Source: Symplocastrum torsivum CPER-KK1 (GTDB lineage: Bacteria; Cyanobacteriota; Cyanobacteriia; Cyanobacteriales; Coleofasciculaceae). From it: a stretch of 64,000 bases of DNA. The number at the start of each line of letters is the position of its first letter. Position 1 is the first letter of the stretch. The position numbers and the translations under genes are program-made. The stretch covers positions 1-64,000 of the forward strand of contig JAHHIF010000006.1 in the NCBI GenBank assembly GCA_019358875.1. Reading direction: 5' to 3'. Shown here in pieces: positions 54,250 through 63,923 of this stretch. The notes beneath the pieces were generated by a model. That model was not told the DNA's origin and did no database searches. It was given only the letters and a program-made list of their open reading frames with translations.

Positions 54250-56769
54250 CTACTTGAGAATGGTAGCTTCAGTCTTGGCGATCGCAAGCCGTGTTTTCAG
54301 TACAGAATCCGGGTTCAAACTAATCGAATCAATGCCCTGTTCCACCAGAAATTGCGCGAATTCAGGATAGTCACTCGGCGCTTGACCGCAGATGCCAATC
54401 TTGCGATTGAACTGTTTCGCGCAGGCAATCACTCGCTCTAGCTTGCGTTTCACGGCTTCATCGCGCTCATCAAATAGATGAGAAACCAATGCAGAATCCC
54501 GATCCAGACCTAAGGTTAGCTGGGTTAGGTCATTTGAGCCAATTGAGAAGCCATCAAAGATTTCACTAAAGCGATCGGCTAACTCGATATTACTGGGCAA
54601 TTCGCACATTACATAAACCTGTAAGCCATTCTCGCCCTGACGCAATCCGTGTTTCGCCATCTCCTCCAGCACTTTACGTCCTTCAGCAGGTGTGCGGCAG
54701 AAGGGAATCATCGGAATTACATTCGTCAAACCCATTTCATCCCGCACTCGTTTGAAGGCTTTGCACTCCAACCCAAAAGCATCACGATATTTCGGATCAT
54801 AATAGCGCGAAGCACCTCGCCAGCCCATCATTGGGTTTTCTTCCTCTGGCTCAAACTCTCGACCACCAATCAGGTGGGCATATTCATTGCTCTTGAGGTC
54901 TGACATCCGCACAATCACCGGGTTGGGATAGAACGCGGCGGCTAGCATCCCAATCCCTGAGGCAAGCTTATCTACAAAGTAATCAGACATCTCCTGATAC
55001 TGGCTTGCCAACTGACTGATTTCCCACTTCGCCGCTTTGTCCTTCAAGGTGTCGAAGTGGAGTAGTGCTAGAGGATGAACTTTGATGTGATTGGCGATAA
55101 TAAATTCGGTGCGTGCCAACCCGACCCCATCGTTGGGGATAAGCGATAGTCTGAACGCTTCTTGAGGATTGCCAACGTTCATCAATACCTTTGTGCGGGT
55201 TTGTGGCAAAGTACCCAGTTCGAGTTCCTCCACCTCAAAGGGCAACAAACCATCGTAAATATGCCCTTCTTCCCCCTCGGCACAGGAAACGGTGACTTCT
55301 TGCCCATCTTTCAGAACATCTGTAGCATTATCGCAACCAACGATCGCAGGAAGTCCTAACTCCCGCGCAATGATAGCGGCGTGGCAGGTGCGCCCACCTT
55401 GGTTGGTAATCACCGCACTGGCTTTCTTCATGACAGGTTCCCAGTCGGGGTCGGTGCGGGGTGTTACTAGCACTTCTCCTTCCTGAAACTCATCCAGCTT
55501 GCGAAGATCGACAATCGTTCGCACTTTACCCTGCCCGATCATTTCACCAACTGCACGACCTGTCAGCAGAGGTTCAGAAGGCGTTTTTCCCGTTAATTTA
55601 TAGATCTTGAGAACATTGCTTGTCTTTTGGGAATGGACGGTTTCAGGACGAGCCTGCACTATAAATAATTCACCTGTTGTCCCATCCTTCGCCCACTCAA
55701 TGTCCATCGGGCTGTAGGTTTCCCGAACACTAGAATAATGGTCTTCAATGATGCACGCCCACTCTGCAAGCTTGATGATTTCGTCATCGTTGAGGGCATA
55801 TTTTGCCTGTTCTGACTTCGGGACAAGCACGTTGGTGGTTGGTCTAGTACCACCGATGTCGTAGATCATCTTGATTTCCTTGCTGCCTAGCCGCTTCTCT
55901 AGGATGGGACGGAATCCCTCTTTGAGTGTTGGTTTGAAGACGATGTACTCATCAGGGTTGACCACACCTTGCACAACGCTTTCACCTAAGCCGTATGCTG
56001 CCGTAACTAATGCTGCATTTTTGAAGCCAGTTTCAGTGTCAATTGAGAACATCACACCGGAAGAGGCAAGGTCGGAGCGTACCATCTTCTGTACCCCTAC
56101 CGAAAGGGCAATGTCCAAGTGATCGAAGTTTTTGATAGTACGGTAAGAGATGGCGCGATCGGTAAATATCGAGGCGAAGCATTGGTGGCAGGCTTCTAGA
56201 ACGCCATCAATACCATTGATATTGAGATAGGTTTCTTGTTGTCCGGCAAAGCTGGCATCCGGCAAATCTTCAGCCGTTGCGCTGGAACGCACTGCCACGT
56301 CTACCCCACTGTAACGGCTGAGGCAGGCTTGCAAGTCGTCCCCAGTGAGGCGATCGCACATTTCCACGTTGACCCCATACCGTTCAGACAACTGCACGTA
56401 GCTCTTGATAATTGCCTCTTCCAACTCTGCTGGGAAAGGCGTATCCAAAATCAATGTCCGTGCCTGTCTACCGCGTTCCCGTAGGTTATTGATATTCTCT
56501 ACATCCAAGTCGGCTAGCAATCGCCGTAAGCGAGCTTCCAATCCGGCTTTTTCCATAAAGTAACGGAATGCATAAGCCGTCGTTGCAAAACCTGTTGGGA
56601 CGTTCACTCCTTTAGGCGTGAGTTGTCGAATCATTTCCCCCAACGAAGCATTTTTGCCACCAACCAGCGGCACATCAGCAATCCCTACCTCTTCAAACCA
56701 GAGGACAAACGCTTGTTCTTTAAGGTCTTGATTTAAAAGAGAACTATCTAATTTCTTGGCAGTAAACAT
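54250..56769 (-). CDS. ppsA: Phosphoenolpyruvate synthase
   Basis: 839 residues from ATG 56769 (MFTAKKLDSS). ATG 56784 is an alternative start. It converts pyruvate and ATP to PEP, AMP and phosphate. The N-terminal ATP-grasp region has GGKNASLGEMIRQL, VRSSATAEDLPDASFAGQQETYL in pieces and DTETGF. The phosphohistidine domain has GGRTCHAAIIAR. The C-terminal PEP-binding barrel has IGSNDLTQLTLGLDRDS and GICGQAPSDYPEF, with the catalytic Cys. It is divergent from fruB across 432 bp and is likely to recycle the pyruvate that the fructose PTS produces into PEP. Confidence 0.97.
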   Translation of the reverse strand: MFTAKKLDSSLLNQDLKEQAFVLWFEEVGIADVPLVGGKNASLGEMIRQLTPKGVNVPTGFATTAYAFRYFMEKAGLEARLRRLLADLDVENINNLRERGRQARTLILDTPFPAELEEAIIKSYVQLSERYGVNVEMCDRLTGDDLQACLSRYSGVDVAVRSSATAEDLPDASFAGQQETYLNINGIDGVLEACHQCFASIFTDRAISYRTIKNFDHLDIALSVGVQKMVRSDLASSGVMFSIDTETGFKNAALVTAAYGLGESVVQGVVNPDEYIVFKPTLKEGFRPILEKRLGSKEIKMIYDIGGTRPTTNVLVPKSEQAKYALNDDEIIKLAEWACIIEDHYSSVRETYSPMDIEWAKDGTTGELFIVQARPETVHSQKTSNVLKIYKLTGKTPSEPLLTGRAVGEMIGQGKVRTIVDLRKLDEFQEGEVLVTPRTDPDWEPVMKKASAVITNQGGRTCHAAIIARELGLPAIVGCDNATDVLKDGQEVTVSCAEGEEGHIYDGLLPFEVEELELGTLPQTRTKVLMNVGNPQEAFRLSLIPNDGVGLARTEFIIANHIKVHPLALLHFDTLKDKAAKWEISQLASQYQEMSDYFVDKLASGIGMLAAAFYPNPVIVRMSDLKSNEYAHLIGGREFEPEEENPMMGWRGASRYYDPKYRDAFGLECKAFKRVRDEMGLTNVIPMIPFCRTPAEGRKVLEEMAKHGLRQGENGLQVYVMCELPSNIELADRFSEIFDGFSIGSNDLTQLTLGLDRDSALVSHLFDERDEAVKRKLERVIACAKQFNRKIGICGQAPSDYPEFAQFLVEQGIDSISLNPDSVLKTRLAIAKTEATILK

Positions 56770-56784
56770 CGTATTAATTTCCAA

Positions 56785-57201
56785 AAATTAAGTTCAATAA
56801 TTCACATCGTTCACGAAGCTATTAAGATCAGCAAGTTCATCAATTATCAAATTTCTTAATCTAAGTTATTGAAGAGACTCTTAAGAAAAATAATCCTCGT
56901 AGCTTGCTCAAAGCCTTATATCTGCGAGTCTAACGCACCCCTTCTAGAATATTCATTGAGGTTTTTAAAGCTTTGTTCTATTATATTAAGCATTGCCTCT
57001 TGAGAAGCAGAAAATAAATTAGTCGGCATTGGTATCAACGATTAATAGAGTCTTAATATCAGTCTTGCAGCTATTTTAAATCCCCATTATGGAAGATTCC
57101 TTTAATCGTTTTTTGAGCGATAGAGTGAGAACTATAAATGTGTTTCAACATCAAAAGAATTGTCTTCTTTACAAAACTTTAAAGATTGATTTTACGATGA
57201 C
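56785..57201. other. Divergent regulatory region between ppsA and fruB
   Basis: 417 bp, AT-rich, no gene. It must hold the promoters of both ppsA and the fru operon, so joint control is possible. TTGAGC (57113-57118) and TATAAA (57133-57138) could be a weak fruB promoter, but the 14-bp spacing is short. No clear Cra/FruR-like palindrome was found by eye and no regulator gene is adjacent. Confidence 0.4.
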
Positions 57202-59655
57202 ATGATTACGCTGAATAAGGGAAGCATTAAGCTAAAAGCAGACGCTACCGATAAAGCCGACGCGATTCGTCAGGCAGGGACTTTATTGGTGGAAAGCGGC
57301 AACATGCAGCCGGGATACATCACTAGCATGATGGAGCGGGAGAAGGTCGCCCATACCTATCTGGGAAATGGAATTGCGATTCCTCACGGGCTGTCGAAAG
57401 ATCGGGATTTGATTGTGCAAACGGGTATCTCGGTTGTGCAGATTCCTGAGGGAGTGGAGTGGAATCCTGGCGAACAGGTGCATCTGGTTGTTGGGATTGC
57501 GGCTAAGTCGGATGAGCATATCGAGATTCTCTCCAACCTCACCCATGTTCTGGATGATGAAGAGGCTGTACAGCGTCTATCCAAGACGACCAATCCGGAC
57601 GATATCATTGCCTGCCTGACTAACCGAACGACTAATGGAAAGGCTCCAGAAAGTGCGGAATCGGACTTTGCCAAGTTTGTCGATGTGGCGATTCAGGGAA
57701 AAACTGGACTCCATGCTCGTCCGGCGACGGTATTGGTCAATTTGGCGAAGGAGTTTGAGTCAGAAATTCGCGTGCGATACGGTGACCAGACGGCGAGTGC
57801 CAAGAGCTTGGTGTCGTTATTGAAGCTGGGCGTGGCGGGTGGCGGCACGATTCGCCTGATGGCTCAGGGAAGGGATGAAGATGAGGCACTAGAGAGGCTG
57901 AAGCTTGAAGTCGAAGCGGGATTGGGGGATGAAGCGGAGGAAGCCTCATCCGTTACGCTAGGACGCACCCTGAATTTTGAGTCTGCGCCGATAGCGGGGA
58001 TTGCCGCTTCGCCTGGATTGGCAATTGGTTCGGTGTTTCAGCTTAAGCGCGGCAAGATCGTGTTTGAAGCTACAGCGAAAGATCCAGTAGCAGAAGAAAC
58101 TCGTCTGCGGCAAGCAGTGGAAACGGGTAAGGCGCAGTTACGGGAACTGTATGAGGATGTAAAAGAGCGATCGGGCACGGGTAAAGCCTCGATATTTCTA
58201 GCGCATCAGGAATTTCTGGACGACCCGGAAATGGTCGAAGAAGCGATCGCTTACCTAAAAGATAATCGCAGTGCTGCCTGGTCATGGCAGCAGGCTTACG
58301 AACAACGCGCCCATACCCTAGAACAGCTCAAAGACCCCTTGTTAGCAGGTCGGGCAACGGATTTGCGGGATGTGGGTCGTCGCGTGCTGCGGCTGCTGGC
58401 AGATAAGGTAGAGGACGAGATGACTCTCCCCGATTACCCCGTGATTTTGATTGCGGAAGACCTGACACCATCAGATACAGCAGGACTGAACTCAGCACTG
58501 ACGTTGGGCTTCTGCACAGCTTATGGTGGGCCTACGTCGCATAGTGCAATTATTGCGCGATCGCTCGACATTCCTGCGATCGTTGGAGCAGGCCCGGCTA
58601 TCCTGAATTTGGCAGACAGTACCCCCTGCATCCTCGATGGTGAAAGCGGCAACCTCTATCCCAACCCATCCCAGGCAGATCTGGAAACAGCAACAACAGC
58701 CCAGAAGGATTTGCAGGCAATTCGAGAAGCGGAAAAACTGGCTTGCTATCAGCCTGCCCTCATGACTGACGGGCATCGAGTGGAGATTGTCGCCAACATT
58801 GGCGCAGCTACAGAAGCGGAACAAGCGGTAAATGCTGGGGCGGAAGGAGTTGGACTCCTACGCACTGAGTTTCTATTTTTGAACCGTTCCGAACCACCTT
58901 CCGAGGAGGAACAGTTCGCAGCCTACAGCCAGATGACTAAGGCGCTGAATGGTCTACCCCTAATCGTTCGCACTCTCGATATTGGTGGCGATAAGGAAGT
59001 TCCCTACCTCAACCTCCCAGCAGAAGAGAATCCCTTTCTGGGAGTGCGGGGCATCCGGCTGTGCTTCCAACGTCCGGACTTATTCAAACCTCAACTCAGA
59101 GCCATTTTCCGGGCATCACAAACGGGAGCTATCAAAATCATGTTCCCCATGATTTCCACTCTCGAAGATATCAAGGCAGCCAAGAAAATTGCCGAAGAGG
59201 TGCGCTTAGAGGTTAGGGCAGAACCAGTAGATATTGGCATGATGATTGAGGTGCCCTCTGCCGTACTGATGGCGGACGAGTTCGCCAAGGAAGTCGATTT
59301 CTTCTCCATCGGTACTAATGACCTGACGCAGTACACCCTAGCAATGGATCGGGGACATCCAGCATTGGCAAAACAAGCAGATGGTTTGCACCCTGCCATT
59401 CTTCGCATGATTTATCAAACTGTGCAGGCAGCAAGCGCGGCTGGTAAGTGGGTCGGCGTGTGTGGTGGTATTGCCGGAGACCCTAAAGGGGCAGCAATCT
59501 TAGCGGGGTTGGGTGTGACGGAACTGAGCATCAGTATTCCCAGTGTGGCGGCGGTGAAGGCGAAACTGCGAAAGCTTTCCTTGTCGCAAACTCAGAATTT
59601 GGCGAAACGCGCTTTGAAGTGTCGGAATGCTCAAGAAGTTCGCGCTTTGGTTTGA
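57202..59655 (+). CDS. fruB: Fructose PTS multiphosphoryl protein (EIIA-HPr-EI)
   Basis: 817 residues combining three phosphocarriers. EIIA of the fructose/mannitol type spans about 1-145 (AIPHGLS, phospho-His62). HPr spans about 157-245 (GLHARPAT, His171; regulatory-type Ser202 in AKSLVSLLKLG). Enzyme I spans about 260-815 (GGPTSHSAII, His447; FSIGTNDLTQYTLAMDRGH; VCGGIAGDPKGAA). It takes phosphate from PEP and passes it along to FruA. EI fused downstream of EIIA-HPr is the 'multiphosphoryl transfer protein' arrangement, so no separate ptsH/ptsI is needed. It is the first gene of fruB-fruK-fruA. Confidence 0.96.
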   Translation: MITLNKGSIKLKADATDKADAIRQAGTLLVESGNMQPGYITSMMEREKVAHTYLGNGIAIPHGLSKDRDLIVQTGISVVQIPEGVEWNPGEQVHLVVGIAAKSDEHIEILSNLTHVLDDEEAVQRLSKTTNPDDIIACLTNRTTNGKAPESAESDFAKFVDVAIQGKTGLHARPATVLVNLAKEFESEIRVRYGDQTASAKSLVSLLKLGVAGGGTIRLMAQGRDEDEALERLKLEVEAGLGDEAEEASSVTLGRTLNFESAPIAGIAASPGLAIGSVFQLKRGKIVFEATAKDPVAEETRLRQAVETGKAQLRELYEDVKERSGTGKASIFLAHQEFLDDPEMVEEAIAYLKDNRSAAWSWQQAYEQRAHTLEQLKDPLLAGRATDLRDVGRRVLRLLADKVEDEMTLPDYPVILIAEDLTPSDTAGLNSALTLGFCTAYGGPTSHSAIIARSLDIPAIVGAGPAILNLADSTPCILDGESGNLYPNPSQADLETATTAQKDLQAIREAEKLACYQPALMTDGHRVEIVANIGAATEAEQAVNAGAEGVGLLRTEFLFLNRSEPPSEEEQFAAYSQMTKALNGLPLIVRTLDIGGDKEVPYLNLPAEENPFLGVRGIRLCFQRPDLFKPQLRAIFRASQTGAIKIMFPMISTLEDIKAAKKIAEEVRLEVRAEPVDIGMMIEVPSAVLMADEFAKEVDFFSIGTNDLTQYTLAMDRGHPALAKQADGLHPAILRMIYQTVQAASAAGKWVGVCGGIAGDPKGAAILAGLGVTELSISIPSVAAVKAKLRKLSLSQTQNLAKRALKCRNAQEVRALV

Positions 59656-59750
59656 GTATCAACCTTTGTGGGGATATGGCAATGACTATTCGTGTCAATT
59701 TAAGCCCTAGTGAATCGAATGATACTGTCAGCGAATTCGGAAAACCTAAC

Positions 59751-59823
59751 CCCCCAGCCCCGCAACCCTCGCAAGGGAAGGGGGAGCTAGACTCCCCTCC
59801 CCTAAGAGGAGAGGGGCTGGGGG
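59751..59823. repeat. Nested inverted repeat between fruB and fruK
   Basis: CCCCCAGCCCC (59751-59761) and GGGGCTGGGGG (59813-59823) are a perfect 11-bp inverted pair. GGGGAG (59781-59786) and CTCCCC (59792-59797) form an inner hairpin. This is a known style of cyanobacterial intergenic repeat and could modulate read-through or mRNA stability within the operon. Confidence 0.75.
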
Positions 59824-59859
59824 ATGGATCACACCCCTGGTTACTGTAGAGGTGCAACC

Positions 59860-60798
59860 ATGAATCCCAAAATTGCCACGATTACGCTAAATCCAGCTAT
59901 TGACCAAACGGCTTCAATTCCTAATTTCAAAGTGGGTGAAGTTAACCGAGTGGAATGGGAACAGGCAGACCCCGGTGGTAAAGGCGTGAACGTCGCTTCA
60001 TTCCTAACAGAGTTTGGGTTTTCGGTGACAGTCTCCGGGTTTCTGGGGAAGGACAACATGGAACTTTTCCAGAATTTCTTTACCCAAAAGGACATCCAAA
60101 ATCGGTTCGTTCCCATTCCTGGCAAAACCCGCGTCAACATCAAAATTATCGACGGGTTGCAGAATCAAGTCACAGATATCAACTTTCCAGGACAAGCAGC
60201 GACGGAAAGCGACCTAACAACCCTGCATCAGGTGATTGACGACCTCGCAACAGACCATGACTGGTTTGTACTTTCGGGTAGCCTTCCTGCTGGGCTGTCC
60301 TCCAGCATTTATGGGGAGTTGATTGCTCGACTGAAAGCACAGGACAAAACTGTTGTTCTAGATGCTAGTGGTGAGAGTTTTCGCCAAGCCATTCCGTTTG
60401 CTCCTTACGCCATCAAACCCAACATTGATGAGTTACGGGAGTTATTCGGTCAGCCATTGGAGAGTGAAAAAGCGATCGCACAAGCTGCTCAAGAACTCTT
60501 GACAAAAGGCATTCAATGTGTAGCTGTATCAATGGGAGCGAAAGGAGCCATCTTTGCAGAAGCAGATGAGGTGGTAATTGCCCGTCCTCCAAAAATTGAG
60601 GTGGTAAGTACTGTTGGCGCGGGCGATGCAATGGTGTCGGGCTTAGTTACAGGTAAGTTGCGGGGGTTGTCTCTGGCAGACTGTGCGCGACTGGCGACGG
60701 CATTTTCAATGGGCGCATTGAGCCAGGTTGGACCACGGCTACCACCAAAGGAAACAGTTGAATCCTTTATGAACCAGGTCAACGTGCAATCCCTGTAA
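59860..60798 (+). CDS. fruK: 1-phosphofructokinase
   Basis: 312 residues from ATG 59860, which has AGAGGT a few bases upstream. The 12 codons before it are repeat-derived. It is a PfkB-family kinase converting fructose-1-phosphate to fructose-1,6-bisphosphate. Motifs are TLNPAIDQT, DPGGKGVNVASFL, SGSLPAGLS, DASGESFRQA, KPNIDELRELFG, VSMGAKGAIF and the catalytic GAGDAMVSG. Its placement between the PTS genes makes fructose-1-phosphate the natural substrate, rather than tagatose-6-phosphate. Confidence 0.95.
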   Translation: MNPKIATITLNPAIDQTASIPNFKVGEVNRVEWEQADPGGKGVNVASFLTEFGFSVTVSGFLGKDNMELFQNFFTQKDIQNRFVPIPGKTRVNIKIIDGLQNQVTDINFPGQAATESDLTTLHQVIDDLATDHDWFVLSGSLPAGLSSSIYGELIARLKAQDKTVVLDASGESFRQAIPFAPYAIKPNIDELRELFGQPLESEKAIAQAAQELLTKGIQCVAVSMGAKGAIFAEADEVVIARPPKIEVVSTVGAGDAMVSGLVTGKLRGLSLADCARLATAFSMGALSQVGPRLPPKETVESFMNQVNVQSL

Positions 60799-60800
60799 AG

Positions 60801-60840
60801 GCGATAGCGAAGCGCTGCTGCAAAGCGCAGATCGCTTTTC
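60801..60840 (+). terminator. Terminator-like hairpin between fruK and fruA
   Basis: GCGAT (60801-60805)/ATCGC (60831-60835) and inner GCGCT (60812-60816)/AGCGC (60824-60828) fold as a nested stem immediately followed by TTTTC. It may reduce transcription into fruA. An ACAA/ACTA-rich simple repeat (60906-60949) then runs up to the fruA start. Confidence 0.5.
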
Positions 60841-60949
60841 CTTAGTATCTCAATACGGTAATAGCGCCAGAGGCAATGCCTCGACAGCAAAACCTTAAGA
60901 CATAAACCTAACAACAAACAACTAACAACAAATAACTAATAACAAACAG

Positions 60950-62755
60950 ATGAAAACGAGCGAAAAAATTGTGGCAGTCACCGCCTGTCCAACTGGAATT
61001 GCCCACACCATCATGGCGGCGGAAGCCCTGAAGAAAACGGCTGAGGTGATGGGCTATGACATCAAAGTAGAGACGCAAGGTTCCGAGGGCGTGAGAAGTC
61101 CCCTCTCACATGAGGATATTGCGGATGCGGATTTGGTGATTATCGGGGCAGATATCCATGTGGATGCGTCCCGGTTTGCAGGAAAGCCTGTTTATGCTAC
61201 CTCCACGAGCCGGACAATACGCAGTACAAAGGCAGTCATTGAAGAAGCGATCGCAGAATCCCATTTGGAAGATGCCGAATCCATCGTTCCAACTCCCAAC
61301 GGTTCCGCCATCCCTGTTCCCCCAGCCGCTGTCTCCACTGCTGCTAAACACCTAGTTGGTATCACTGCCTGTCCCACCGGAATTGCTCACACCTTCATGG
61401 CAGCGGAAGCCTTACGGAAAGCCGCAGTTGAACTCGGTCACGATATCAAAGTGGAAACGCAAGGTTCTGTGGGAGCAAAGAATCAGCTAACTCCTGAAGA
61501 GATTGCCCAAGCAGATGCAGTAGTGATTGCGGCAGATACCTATGTAGACTTGTCTCGATTCGGCGGGAAGCGGGTTTATGAAACCTCTACAAAGCAAGCC
61601 TTGAAAGCAGGGAAAACTGTTATTGAGGATGCCCTGACTATGCCGGAACCAGCGGCGCAGGGAGTCGCAGGGCAGGGGGATTATTTGCAAGCCGTGAAGC
61701 AGGCGAAAACCCAACAGTCAGCAAACCGCTCTGGGCCCTACAAGCACCTCTTGACGGGCGTTTCCTATATGCTGCCCGTGATTGTTGCCGGGGGACTGAT
61801 TATCGCCCTGTCCTTCATCTTTGGTCTGAAACCTGAACCTGGAACCATTGGTGATGCGTTGATGCAGATTGGTGGGAAATCTGCCTTTGCCTTGATTGTT
61901 CCGGTACTGTCTGGTTTCATTGCCTTTTCCATTGCCGATCGCCCTGGTTTAGCTCCTGGTTTAATTGGGGGTATGCTGGCAGCAAATCTGGGCATGGGCT
62001 TTCTCGGCGGTATCCTCTCTGGATTTCTCGCCGGATATATCGCCTTATTCGTGCGCGATAAGGTGAATTTGCCTCAGAACTTTGAAGGGCTTAAGCCTGT
62101 CCTGGTGATTCCATTACTCTCAACTCTGGCAGTTGGGCTGCTACTGGTTTACGTCTTCGGCGTTCCTGTCAAAGCAATTATGGATGGACTGACTGCATTC
62201 CTTCAAGGAATGGGACAGACTAATGCCGTTTTGCTTGGCTTGGTGCTGGGTGCCATGATGGCGGTCGATATGGGTGGCCCCGTCAACAAAGCAGCTTATA
62301 CCTTTGCCGTAGGACTCCTCACTAGCAATATTTATCAACCAATGGCAGCCGTGATGGCAGCAGGGATGACACCTCCACTGGGATTGGCGTTGGCAACGTT
62401 GCTTGCGAAGCGTCAGTTTACTGCCGATGAACTTCAGGCTGGCAAGGTGGCAACGGTGTTAGGGTTGTCCTTCATCACCGAAGGAGTGATTCCCTTTGCA
62501 GCAAAAGACCCGATCCGAGTGATTCCTGCCTGCGTTGCAGGGTCGGCACTTACTGGAGGGCTGTCTATGCTGTTTGGCTGCACCCTCCGCGCTCCTCATG
62601 GCGGTATTTTTGTGCTAGCTATTCCAAATGCTGTCACTCAAGCTGGACTGTATATAGTTGCGATCGCAGCAGGAACCTTAGTCACAGCCTTAGCCATTAC
62701 CCAACTCAAGCGTTGGCAACCGAAAGCTAAGGAAAAGGAAATAGTAAACGCCTAA
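60950..62755 (+). CDS. fruA: Fructose PTS permease EIIB'-EIIB-EIIC
   Basis: 601 residues. Two tandem EIIB domains each keep the phospho-Cys motif (TACPTGIAHT, Cys13; TACPTGIAHT, Cys141), so both look competent. In many FruA proteins the first is a degenerate copy. A linker (about 225-250) leads to the EIIC channel (about 255-590) with ~9 hydrophobic helices: GVSYMLPVIVAGGLIIAL, GGMLAANLGMGFLGGILSGFLAGY in pieces, MAVDMGGPVNKAAYTFAVG and FITEGVIPFAAKDP. It imports fructose with phosphorylation to fructose-1-phosphate at the cytoplasmic membrane. Confidence 0.96.
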   Translation: MKTSEKIVAVTACPTGIAHTIMAAEALKKTAEVMGYDIKVETQGSEGVRSPLSHEDIADADLVIIGADIHVDASRFAGKPVYATSTSRTIRSTKAVIEEAIAESHLEDAESIVPTPNGSAIPVPPAAVSTAAKHLVGITACPTGIAHTFMAAEALRKAAVELGHDIKVETQGSVGAKNQLTPEEIAQADAVVIAADTYVDLSRFGGKRVYETSTKQALKAGKTVIEDALTMPEPAAQGVAGQGDYLQAVKQAKTQQSANRSGPYKHLLTGVSYMLPVIVAGGLIIALSFIFGLKPEPGTIGDALMQIGGKSAFALIVPVLSGFIAFSIADRPGLAPGLIGGMLAANLGMGFLGGILSGFLAGYIALFVRDKVNLPQNFEGLKPVLVIPLLSTLAVGLLLVYVFGVPVKAIMDGLTAFLQGMGQTNAVLLGLVLGAMMAVDMGGPVNKAAYTFAVGLLTSNIYQPMAAVMAAGMTPPLGLALATLLAKRQFTADELQAGKVATVLGLSFITEGVIPFAAKDPIRVIPACVAGSALTGGLSMLFGCTLRAPHGGIFVLAIPNAVTQAGLYIVAIAAGTLVTALAITQLKRWQPKAKEKEIVNA

Positions 62756-62861
62756 TATGAAGGTTAAAGGAGAAAGGAGAAGAAAATTCTTTAACCTTTA
62801 ACCTTTGACCTTATTCCCTAAAACGATTAGATGACAAGAGCCATTTCAATGCTCCAAGAGC

Positions 62862-63923
62862 TTAGCGTTTGGGGTGCTTGCGGAGAGATTTATGGATTTT
62901 TTTCCACTTTTCCTTCTCCACTAGAGCAGCTCGTTGATCTTGTTTCCTGGCGAGGTAATTGAGTTCCTTTTGGAGTTTTTGGTGATTTAGGAAACGTTGG
63001 TAATCGAGACTACCATCTGCAAGCGCCTCTTGCACAGCACAACCCGGTTCCTGTTCATGTCGGCAATCATGAAAGCGACATTGCATTGCTAGGGATTTGA
63101 TATCGGCAAACGTTTCCTGTAAGCCTTCATCTCCCGTCCAAATCTGGATTTCTCGCATTCCAGGAGTATCCATGAGTAAGCCACCTGAGGGCAAAATAAT
63201 CAATTCTCGATGTTTTGTGGTGTGTTTCCCTCGATCATCTCCTTGTCGAACTGCCTGAACTGATTGAATCGTTTTACCCGCTAGTTGATTTGTAATGGTT
63301 GACTTACCAACACCGGATGAACCCAGTAACGCAACAGTTTGTCCTTGAGTCAGGTAAGGAATTAATGCATCTAACCCTTGGTTGTTGACAGCACTTAGGA
63401 TAATAATCGGCACTCCAAGAGCAATTTCTTTCACTGCTTCTCGGCGTTGCTCAACATCCTCACATAAGTCCGCCTTGTTCAGAATAATGACGGGGTTAGC
63501 ACCACTTTCCCAAACCAGAATTAGATAGCGTTCAATTCTCCGGAGGTTGAAATCCCCATCCAACCCGGAAATCAAAAATACAGTATCAACGTTCGTTGCA
63601 ATGATTTGCTCTTCGGTTTTAGTCCCGACTGTTTTCCGAGAAAATTTGCTTTTTCTGGGTAAAACGGCATGAATTGTTGCTGACTTTTGGGCTTCTCTGA
63701 CACTGATGACAACCCAATCCCCTACAGCAGGAAAATCTTGGCGTTCAGTTGCTTGGTAGCGTAGTTTTCCCGAAACTTCTGCTGAGAGTTCTCCCTGTTC
63801 GGTGTAGAGAATGTAGGTATTCTTATGCTCAAGAGCAACTCTCCCAACGGTATATCCCTCTTGTGAATGGCTTTTGTAGCTTTTTGAAAAAAAACTGTTC
63901 CAGCCTAATACTTCCAAGTTCAT
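62862..63923 (-). CDS. rsgA: Ribosome small-subunit-dependent GTPase A
   Basis: 353 residues from ATG 63923 (MNLEVLGW). ATG 63935 four codons upstream is also possible. It is a circularly permuted GTPase acting in late 30S maturation. The G motifs come in permuted order: NKADL (G4), GSSGVGKST (G1) and DTPGM (G3). An N-terminal OB domain (about 25-100) is present, as is a C-terminal zinc site with C-x5[11 protein letters not shown]. It is convergent with fruA. Whether the genome has another rsgA cannot be told from here. Confidence 0.94.
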   Translation of the reverse strand: MNLEVLGWNSFFSKSYKSHSQEGYTVGRVALEHKNTYILYTEQGELSAEVSGKLRYQATERQDFPAVGDWVVISVREAQKSATIHAVLPRKSKFSRKTVGTKTEEQIIATNVDTVFLISGLDGDFNLRRIERYLILVWESGANPVIILNKADLCEDVEQRREAVKEIALGVPIIILSAVNNQGLDALIPYLTQGQTVALLGSSGVGKSTITNQLAGKTIQSVQAVRQGDDRGKHTTKHRELIILPSGGLLMDTPGMREIQIWTGDEGLQETFADIKSLAMQCRFHDCRHEQEPGCAVQEALADGSLDYQRFLNHQKLQKELNYLARKQDQRAALVEKEKWKKIHKSLRKHPKR

